Of a stretch of DNA of 64,000 nt, positions 47,644 to 55,300 are shown in pieces (the stretch's first letter is position 1; each line of letters starts with the position of its first letter). The notes under the pieces were generated by a model. It searched no databases. It was not told where the DNA came from and saw nothing but the letters and a program-made list of their open reading frames with translations. This DNA comes from Phycisphaerales bacterium (GTDB lineage: Bacteria > Planctomycetota > Phycisphaerae > UBA1845): contig JADZBE010000022.1 of the NCBI GenBank assembly GCA_020852275.1, positions 151,443 through 215,442 of the forward strand, written 5' to 3'. The position numbers were made by a program, and so were the translations under genes.

Positions 47644-48351
47644 TCACGCGTGCCCCGACTCCCTCAGCGTTTTCGCGGCCAGCAGCATTTCGATCATCTG
47701 CTCCATGCTGAACATGGCGGCGTTGAGCACGATGTCGAACCGCGAGGCGTCCGCCGGGTCGATCCGGAAGTGGTGGCGGACGAAGTTGCGCCGGTCGGCC
47801 TCCAGCTCGGTCATCAGGCGCTCCGCCTCCTGCGGGTTGACGCGATGCTCGTCGGCGAGCTGCGCGAGGCGCCAGTCCCGCGGCGCGGACAGGCGCGCGC
47901 GAAGTCCGCACGCGCGTGGGAGAATGAGATCGCTGGCGCGCCCGAGAAAGATGGCCGGTCCTTTGCGCGCCAGCTTGAGGATCGTCGCGGTCAGCCGGGG
48001 GAAGTAGTCGTTGCGGCTGAGTCCGTCGAAGTCCATGGCGCGCATGGTCTCCTCGAACCACGTCAGGTCGTGCTCGTCCAGCTCCTCATAGAGCCGTTGC
48101 CGGATGTCGTCGTCCTCGGCCATCTCGGCAAGCACCTCCCGGTCGAAGAATGGCCAGCCAAGCTTCGCCGCCAGCCGCTCGCCGATCAGCGGTCCGGGCG
48201 TGCCCACGGCGTAGGACAGGCAGAGGAAATCGGCGACGGGCGCTTCCGGCGGTCGGGAAGCGGCTCCATGCTGGGACTTGGCGATCTCCCAGTTGCGCAT
48301 CTGGCGCTCGATCAGTCGCATGACGGCGGGGTGGGTCGTGGTGGTGTGCAT
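47644..48351 (-). CDS. Cytidylate kinase-like family protein
   Basis: 235 residues from the ATG at 48351, which has a perfect AGGAGG site. It resembles the cytidylate-kinase-like (Cytidylate_kin2) family: FLCLSYAVGTPGPLIGERLA replaces the family ISREFGSGG-type loop, then KLGWPFFDREVLAEMA, GPAIFLGRASDLIL, ARLSAPRDWRLAQL, HHFRIDPADASRFDIVLN and a helical end. The P-loop is atypical, with Pro and no obvious Lys, and the protein may not be a nucleotide kinase. The first 30 residues look like an added helical segment. Function unproven. Confidence 0.8.
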   Translation of the reverse strand: MHTTTTHPAVMRLIERQMRNWEIAKSQHGAASRPPEAPVADFLCLSYAVGTPGPLIGERLAAKLGWPFFDREVLAEMAEDDDIRQRLYEELDEHDLTWFEETMRAMDFDGLSRNDYFPRLTATILKLARKGPAIFLGRASDLILPRACGLRARLSAPRDWRLAQLADEHRVNPQEAERLMTELEADRRNFVRHHFRIDPADASRFDIVLNAAMFSMEQMIEMLLAAKTLRESGHA

Positions 48352-49079
48352 GATGAACCTCCTGCAGGCGAAGCCATCCCCGGTGGGCGCCTGCATGGGC
48401 AAACGGGCTTCACGATTCATGCCAGAGCCGGGATTCGCTTCCGGCGCATAGAGTCCGCGGAGTCGCGACCCATTGGGTGGCGCGATCTCGTCGGAACGGT
48501 TGGCATGCAACACCGGCGGGTGACATGGCTTCGCCGTACTCGGCGTAGCCATTCACGCGTGCTGACGGAGGGGTCTGGCACCGTCGTTTCAAGCGGTGAG
48601 AACCGGCTCCGCGCCTGCGCATGGGCACAACCGACGTTCGGGCGAAACAGCGGCATTTCCGATCCACTCCCGGCCGGCGAGCGAGCATACCGGGTCGCCC
48701 GGCCAAGGCGGTCAATCGACTACGGCGACTTTCCCGCGGCTGTGAATGCGCGGCGGGGGTCGCCCCCAAAGCGCTGAAAGACGCAACGCCCGCATCCTGC
48801 CTTGAACGTCCTGGCGACGCACAAACCCGTCGTTTCACGGACGCGCGGCTTCCGACAACACGCGACGAGACAGAGGAGCGTTGCAGGGCGGGGTGCCGTT
48901 TGGGTAACATGGGATGGGGGTTAGCTCGCCTTGTAGATCTTCGGGCGCGGTGTGCGTCCGCTTGAGGGGAAGTTCCGTACCGTTCGTGGGCGCGCCGCGT
49001 CTTCATGGACGGCTGGGTTTGTCGGGGGCCAAGGGAGCCAGAGTCGTTCGTCGCTTCCGCGACGAGAAGGAGAAGGAGC
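48352..49079. other. 728-bp intergenic region with one palindromic repeat
   Basis: Apart from the CATGGC repeat at 48524-48553 I see no gene. The last 60 bases before 49080 are purine-rich (GAGAAGGAGAAGGAG) and supply the ribosome site of the TPR lipoprotein. No promoter pair was identified. Confidence 0.45.
48524..48553. repeat. CATGGC-type palindromic repeat, relative of the CATGCT family
   Basis: CATGGCTTCGCCGTACTCGG then CGTAGCCATT, with covarying arms relative to the 33895 and 34007 copies (CTGTACTCAG becomes CCGTACTCGG), followed by the similar trailer CGCGTGCTGACGGAGG. Confidence 0.6.
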
Positions 49080-49784
49080 ATGTCGAAACGCCGAATTGCA
49101 CTGTTGGGCGTGCCGCTGAGCCTGGCGTGGATCGCCGGTTGCGAGCGGAACCAGCCCGCAAACACCGCTTCGCCGGACAAGACGGTCGCGTCGTCGCCGA
49201 CGGGCGGGTTGAACCCGATCGAGAATTATAAGCAGCAGCGGATGGCCGACGCCATGCGCGGTCTGCGGTATGAAGCGGGCGTGGTGACGCTCGACGCCGC
49301 GGAAGCGCCCCAGGTGGCCGCGGAGCTGTCCGGAGAGACCTTCGAGAGCCTGCTCGCCGCCGGGCGCGAGCAGATGGGCAGCAGCCTGCACGTCGAGGCG
49401 ATCGGCTCGTTCACCCGCGCCGTGATCCTGGACCCGGCGCAGGCGGAAGGTCTCGAGGCGCTCGGCGACGCGCTGATTACGAAAGGCAGAATCACCGAGT
49501 CGCAGGCGGCTTACGCTTCCGCCCGCGCGATCGACGACACTTCGATCGCGCTGCGGTTCAAGGTCGCCGGGAACCTCCAGCGACAAGGGGATCTGGATGG
49601 TCAGATCGCGGCGCTGCAGTCCGTGCTGGATCTGGACGCGGCGCACGCGGAGGCGCACGCGCGCCTCGCCATGGCGTACTACTACAAGAACGACGTCGAG
49701 TCGGCGCGGTCGTATCTGGCGGACGCGGAGCGGCTGGGCGCTGCGGTGCCGCCGCAGTTCAAGGCGTTGCTCGCGCAGAAGTGA
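49080..49784 (+). CDS. TPR-containing lipoprotein
   Basis: 234 residues. The ATG at 49080 has AAGGAG upstream. The signal MSKRRIALLGVPLSLAWIAGC ends in a good lipobox (IAGC). After a short Pro/Thr-rich spacer come about four TPR-like helical pairs (residues 90-225; AIGSFTRAVILDPAQAEGLEALGD, QIAALQSVLDLDAAHAEAHA, MAYYYKNDVESARSYL). Probably a scaffold in the periplasm or outer membrane. The downstream gene starts 161 bases away on the same strand, so co-transcription is possible. Confidence 0.83.
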   Translation: MSKRRIALLGVPLSLAWIAGCERNQPANTASPDKTVASSPTGGLNPIENYKQQRMADAMRGLRYEAGVVTLDAAEAPQVAAELSGETFESLLAAGREQMGSSLHVEAIGSFTRAVILDPAQAEGLEALGDALITKGRITESQAAYASARAIDDTSIALRFKVAGNLQRQGDLDGQIAALQSVLDLDAAHAEAHARLAMAYYYKNDVESARSYLADAERLGAAVPPQFKALLAQK

Positions 49785-49792
49785 ATCGCCCC

Positions 49793-49820
49793 GGGGCACC
49801 GGCTTTCCAGCCGGTGAATC
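49793..49820. repeat. Single copy of the CACCGG...CCGGTG palindrome
   Basis: CACCGGCTTTCCAGCCGGTG (49797-49816) is the GC-shifted form of the unit arrayed at 26849-27130 (CACCGGTTTCCAACCGG). Confidence 0.65.
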
Positions 49821-49945
49821 TCTTGCGATGGATCGGGAACAAGATTGAAACTTCCAACGCGTCCCAGCGACGCTTGATCACAACGGTTCGGACTCGCGTG
49901 GCAGATCGAAGCACAGGCGAAGTCTCAACCGGGAGGGAAACTCGA

Positions 49946-51856
49946 ATGCTACGAAACGGAAAACACTCTACCCGAGGCGCATGGCTGAGCGCCTGGGTGT
50001 TCGCAGGATGCGCGGCGGCGGCGTCCGCGCAGGTGGAGGTGGGTCCCCAAGTGCGGATCGACGTGGCGGGCGGGACGTTCGCGGCCAACGAGACGACCAT
50101 GGCCGCTTCGGACGCCAACCCGCTGGAGGTCACGGGCGCGTGGAACGACTGGCGGCGCAGCGGCGGCGGCGAGGTGATCAACATGGGCGTGGCGCTGACG
50201 CTCGACGGCGGCACGACTTGGTCGGACTTTCTGGTTCGCCCTCCGTCGGGGAATCAGTCGGGCGTCGAAGGCGATCCGATGACCGCGGCGGACCCGCGCA
50301 CGGGCTACCTGTGGGTCGGCGCGATCTCGTTCGCCGGCAACGGCGGCGTGTATGTCGCGCGCAAGGCGCCGGGCGCCGCGAACTTCGAGGCGTCTGTGAT
50401 GGCGCGCGCGACGAGCGGCGCGGACAAGTGCTGGATGGCGGCCGGGCGGGCGCACGACAACCCGAACGCCACCAAAGTGTACATCGCTTACAACGAGGGC
50501 TTGCTCATATCGTCCGACCTGGGACAGACGTGGGGTTCGCCCCGGTCGCTGGGCAGCGGCATCGGCTTTTTGCCGCGCGTCGGACCCAACGGCGAGGTGT
50601 ACGTGGCCTACTGGGACTTCGAGTCCGGCGTGCTGATGAAGCGCAGCTTCGACGGCGGCAACTCGATCAGCGGCGCGATCCGCATCGCCACGCGCATGGA
50701 CACGTGGGGCACGCAGGACGGCTCGCGCTTCCCGGGCACTTTCCGCGTTCCGCCCATGAATTACCTGGCCGTCGATCCCAACGACGGAACCCTTTACTGC
50801 GTGTACTTCGACACCACCAGCCGCAGCGGCAACAACTACAACGTGGACCTGTATTTCACCAAGTCCACCGACCGCGGCGACAACTGGACCACGCCGCGCG
50901 TGATCAACACGGACAACACACCGCCGGGCGATCAGTTCTTCCCCTGGCTCGAAGTGGACAGCGAAGGGCGACTCCACATGCACTTCTTTGATTCGCGGCA
51001 CACGAATCAGAATGACGACAACGTGCACGGCATGTTCGATAACTACTACGCCTACAGCGAAGACGGCGGCGATTCGTGGCTCGAGTTCCGCCTCACGCCC
51101 AACAGTTGGGACAGCGACAACGACGGGCTGAACCGCGGGAGCCAGTTCATCGGCGACTACAGCGGACTGGCGGTGGCGGGGGACCTCGTGTTTCCGTGCT
51201 ACCTCTCCGACCAGAACGGGGATTCCGACACTTTCACCAACGTGATTGAAGTCGGCGGCGAGCCGCAGCCCGGCGCGTGCTGCTTCGATGATGGAAGCTG
51301 TCTGGACCTGTTCCGCGAGGACTGCGCGACGCAGGGCGGACTGTGGCATTTCCGCACCGACTGCGGCACCTACAACTGCCCGCAGCCGGGCGCGTGCTGC
51401 TACGACGATGGTACCTGCGCGGACATCCTGGAGATGGACTGCACGGCGCCCGGATCGAGCTGGAGCAGCGGCGATTGCGGATCCGCGCAGTGCGCGCCGC
51501 CCGGCGCCTGCTGCGTGACCGACGATGATTGTCAGGTGCTCGGACCCGTGGCCTGTGAAGCTGCCGGTGGCGATTTCAACGGGCACGGCTCAAGCTGCGG
51601 CAACGCGTGTCCGTGCGACAAAGTCAAGAGGCTCAAGGCCAATTGCAGCCTGTCCGGGACCGTGAAGGTGGTCGTCAAGTTCAAAGACGCCAGTTACAAT
51701 GGGCAGCGCATCCGCATTGCCATCGGATCGGCGGAGTTTGAAACCGGCGTTCTGGTGGACAAGGCGAAGCTGGCGGCCGGACCGTTCAGCGGGTCGCAGA
51801 CCGTCAGGCTGGTCTCGCCGGCGTGCAACGACACGGCGACGGCCACGTGTCCATAA
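49946..51856 (+). CDS. Exported sialidase-like (BNR) protein with Cys-rich GACC repeats
   Basis: 636 residues. The ATG at 49946 follows GGGAGGGAA and starts a signal peptide (MLRNGKHSTRGAWLSAWVFA, cleaved near ASA). Residues about 35-430 form a sialidase-type six-bladed propeller with Asp boxes and repeated strands (LTLDGGTTWSDF, SSDLGQTWGSP, STDRGDNWTTPR, SEDGGDSWLEF). Three Cys-rich repeats follow, each of the form PGACCxDDGxCxD...C (about residues 435-560), and a short beta domain ends the protein. The Cys repeats are familiar from planctomycete secreted proteins and are probably disulfide-stabilised. Enzymatic activity is uncertain because the classical Arg triad of sialidases was not traced. 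Confidence 0.82.
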   Translation: MLRNGKHSTRGAWLSAWVFAGCAAAASAQVEVGPQVRIDVAGGTFAANETTMAASDANPLEVTGAWNDWRRSGGGEVINMGVALTLDGGTTWSDFLVRPPSGNQSGVEGDPMTAADPRTGYLWVGAISFAGNGGVYVARKAPGAANFEASVMARATSGADKCWMAAGRAHDNPNATKVYIAYNEGLLISSDLGQTWGSPRSLGSGIGFLPRVGPNGEVYVAYWDFESGVLMKRSFDGGNSISGAIRIATRMDTWGTQDGSRFPGTFRVPPMNYLAVDPNDGTLYCVYFDTTSRSGNNYNVDLYFTKSTDRGDNWTTPRVINTDNTPPGDQFFPWLEVDSEGRLHMHFFDSRHTNQNDDNVHGMFDNYYAYSEDGGDSWLEFRLTPNSWDSDNDGLNRGSQFIGDYSGLAVAGDLVFPCYLSDQNGDSDTFTNVIEVGGEPQPGACCFDDGSCLDLFREDCATQGGLWHFRTDCGTYNCPQPGACCYDDGTCADILEMDCTAPGSSWSSGDCGSAQCAPPGACCVTDDDCQVLGPVACEAAGGDFNGHGSSCGNACPCDKVKRLKANCSLSGTVKVVVKFKDASYNGQRIRIAIGSAEFETGVLVDKAKLAAGPFSGSQTVRLVSPACNDTATATCP

Positions 51857-51980
51857 GGGAGGGGCGGTTGCAGGCGGGGTTTGCTTTGCGTCGCTGTTGC
51901 GAACCCAGCGAGTGAACCTGAGGCCAGAGCCGGCTTCCCCACGGATGCCGCTCGATGATGAAACAGCGATCCTGAAAGGG

Positions 51981-52007
51981 AGGGCGGTCCGACATGCGGA
52001 CCGCCCT
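51981..52007 (+). terminator. Hairpin after the sialidase-like gene, probable terminator
   Basis: AGGGCGGTCCG-ACATG-CGGACCGCCCT, an 11-bp perfect stem about 125 bases after the stop. There is no clear T-run, so it may act in a Rho-dependent manner or protect the 3' end. Confidence 0.55.
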
Positions 52008-52040
52008 CCTGCGTTATTCGACGGTGAAAAACCTCCCCAG

Positions 52041-52066
52041 GCGGGGCACCGGCATTCCAGCCGGTG
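52041..52066. repeat. Single copy of the CACCGG...CCGGTG palindrome with neighbouring GCCGGCT hairpins
   Basis: CACCGGCATTCCAGCCGGTG (52047-52066), followed by CCGGCTGAAGCCGG (52083-52096) and further GCTGAAGC hairpins to about 52165. Confidence 0.65.
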
Positions 52067-52166
52067 AGCCAAGGAACAAGCCCGGCTGAAGCCGGCTCGA
52101 CGAATGCGCTCGGCCCTTGCCCCACCCGCTGAAGCGGGTGGCATGCGCCGGTCGGCTGAAGCCGAC

Positions 52167-52378
52167 CTTGTCCCCGTTCATCGATTTCCGTGCCAGCGCT
52201 GCGCAAAAGCTCATCAACTTCCGCGCCGGTCACGGGCAAGCGCCCATCGATTTCTTCTCATGTGCCCTGCGGAGGCTCATCGACCTCGGCTCCGGCGCCG
52301 TGCGCAGGCTCATCGGCCTAGGCGCCTGTGCGTGCAGATGCTCATCGACTTCCACGCCGGCGCCGTGCAAAGGCAATG
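52167..52378. repeat. Degenerate tandem repeat of about 33 bp, six units
   Basis: Units start CATCGACTTCCGCGCCGG or similar (ATCGATTTCC, CATCAACTTCC, CATCGACCTCGG, CATCGGCCTAGG, CATCGACTTCCACG). The period is close to 33, which keeps one frame open on the plus strand, but no ribosome site or signal is present. The last unit overlaps the 3' end of the Calx-beta-like gene. Confidence 0.55.
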
Positions 52379-55300
52379 ACGCAAGGCCGCGCCGCGACGA
52401 GCATGATGAGGAGGTATGCCGGCGGCATCGCGCCGCACAGGCTTCCACCGCTCGACGACTCCTCCGGTTCGACGACCGTGCAGGTGATGCGGTCCTCCGC
52501 GGATTGTCCTCCGTCGTCGTACACCCGCAGGGTGATCGTGTACACGCCAGGCTGATCGTACTCGTGCGAGGTGCGCTCGCCGGCGAGGTCAAAATCCAAT
52601 CCGTCCGACTCGTCCAGATCCCAGGTCCATGCCACGATGCGCGGCGCGGTCACGGCCGCCCCCGACTCGTCCTCGACCCGGCTGCCCGAGCCATCCAGCG
52701 TGACGCTCCGTCCCCGCTCGACGCGCAGATCACCGCCGGCGTCCGCGACGACGAAAGTCGCGGAGTCGCCACCGTCATCATCGGGAGGCGGATCGTCATC
52801 GGGCGGATCATCCGGGTCATCATCGGGGTCGTCGTCTGGATCATCGGTGGCGGAAACGATGAACGTGATGGTGATGGGATCACTCGTCTCCTGACCGTCG
52901 TCGAGCACGTAGGTCAGTTCGTCCGTTCCGACAAAACCCTCGTCGGCCGTGTAGGTCCAGTCTTCACCCTCGCCCTCGAACGCGCCGTGCTGCGGCAGGG
53001 TGATGAACTCGATCGTCAGCATGTCGCCGCCGTCCGGGTCATATGCGTCGAGGTGCACATCGGCGGATGTCCCGCCGACCAGCGCGATCTCCTGCGCAAC
53101 ACCGGAGGGGGCATCGTTGACCGGCGCGACGGTGATGGACACCTGGGCAAGGTCGCTGCTGGTTTCGCCGTTGGTGACGATGAAGGAGAAGGCGTCCTCG
53201 CCGTAGTAATCGGCCGCCGGCGTGTAGGTCACATCCGGCGGGGCGCCGGTCACCGTGCCGTGGAGCGGTGCTTCGACGATGAGGTACTCCGGCGCGGTTC
53301 CCAGATCTCCGCCCGCGGTAAGCGTGATGGAGATGGCTTCGTCTTCCTGCGTCTCGACAGCCTGATCGAACGCGATGGGCCGGCTTTGCGATCCACCTCC
53401 ACCTCCTCCGCCTCCCCCGCCGCCTCCCTCGCCTCCTCCGGACGAGTCGTTGTCACCGACGGTGGCGGTCACGTTGGAGACGGACAGCCCGTTGTAGTTG
53501 CTGTCGCTACTGATCGCAGTGTGTCGGACGACCGAGGTGTGCGTGCCCTCGACCACGGCGTCATCAATCGCGGTCACCGTGACGGTCTGGGCGACGTTCC
53601 AGTTGCCGGTCGTGAAGGTCAGGATGATGGCGCCGCCCGCGCCCGCGCCGACGCTGCTCTGCACGTCCGGCTCGACGACGATCGAGACGCTGGCGGTCGG
53701 CGGGCTGTTCAGCACCAGCGTGTACGTGTCCGACGTCGGGCCGGTTTCCTCGATGACGGTGATGCCGCCGGATTCGGTTACCGTCACGCCCGCCAGGTCC
53801 GAGACGCTGGCGATGACGCTGGTGATCGCCACTCCGTTGTAGTTCGAGTCGCTGCTCGATGCCGCGTGCGTGATCGTGGACGTGTGCATCCCCTCGGTGA
53901 TGCCGTCGCTGACCGCGGTCACGGTCACGGTCTGCACCACGTTCCAGTTGGCGCTGGTGAACGTCTGGGTGATCGCTCCGCCCGCGCCGTTGCCGACGGT
54001 GGTCTGCACATCGGGATCGACGGTGATCGTCACGTTGGCCGTCGGCTGACTGGCGAGCACCAGCGTGTACGTGTCCGACGTCGGACCAATTTCGCTGACG
54101 AACGTAGACCCGGCGGACTCGGCCACGGTCACGCCGGCGGTGTCGTTGTCGGTCACGGCCGCGGACACGCTGGCGATGCCGATGGCGTTGTAATTGGCGT
54201 CGCTGCTGGCGGCGGCGTGCGTGATCGTCGAGGTGTGCGCCCCTTCGGCAACCGAATCATCCACCGCCGTGACGGTCACGGTCTGCGCCGTGCTCCAGTT
54301 GGCGGAGGTGAACGTCTTGGTGATCGGCGCGCCCGAGCCGGAGCCGAGGTTGGTCTGCGTGTCAGGGTCCACGGTGATGGTGACGTTGGCGGTGGGCTGG
54401 CTGGTCAAAACGAGGGTGTAAGTGTCGGAGGTCGGACCCGCCTCGCTGACGGACGTCGAGCCGCCGGACTGGGTGATCGTAACGCCCGCCGTGTCGTTGT
54501 CGGTCACATTGGCCGTGACGCCGGAGATCGACAGACCGTTGTAGAAGCTGTCGCCGCTGGAGGAGGCGTGCGTGATCGCGGAGGTGTGCGCGCCCTCGGC
54601 CACAGCGTCATCGACGGCGGTGACAGTGACGGTCTGCGCGGTGCTCCAATTCGCGGACGTGAACGTCAGCGTGATCGGCGCGCCGCCGCCTGCGCCGAGC
54701 GTCGTCTGCGTGTCGGGATCCGCGGTGATCGTCACGTTGGCGGTCGGCTGCGAGGTGAGCACGACCGTGTAGGTGTCCGACGTGGGACCGGTTTCATCCA
54801 CCGCCGTGGACCCGCCGGACTGGGTGATGGTCGCGCCGGCTGTGTCGTTGTCGGTCACGGCGGCGGAGACATTGCTGATCGACAGCCCGTTGTATCCGCC
54901 GTCGCTGCTGGCGGCGGAGTGCGTGATGGTCGAGGTGTGAGCGCCCTCAGCGACGAGGTCGTCCACGGCCGTGACGGTCACCGTCTGCGGGGCGTTCCAT
55001 GTGCCCGCCGTAAAGGTCAAGGTGATCGCCGCGCCGGCGCCGCTGCCGAGATCGGTCTGCGCGTCAGGATCGACGGTGATTGTGACGTTGGCGGTCGGCT
55101 GGCTGTTGAGGACCAGCGTGTAGGTGTCGGAGGTGGGACCGGTTTCGCTGACCGCCGTGGATCCGCCGGACTGTGCGATGGTGACGCCGGGCGTGTCGTT
55201 GTCGCTGATGGTGGCGGTGACATTGCCGATGGAGATGCCGTTGTAATTCCCGTCGCCGCTGGCGGCGCCATGGGTGATGGTGGAAGAGTGCGTGCCTTCC

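Noticed and set aside
47644..48351. Genuine cytidylate kinase (cmk)
   Set aside because: The P-loop is atypical and the layout fits the cytidylate-kinase-like family, whose function is unproven.
52117..52378. Short plus-strand gene encoding 11-residue repeats
   Set aside because: The 33-bp period explains the open frame; no start signal, and it collides with the 3' end of the surface-protein gene.
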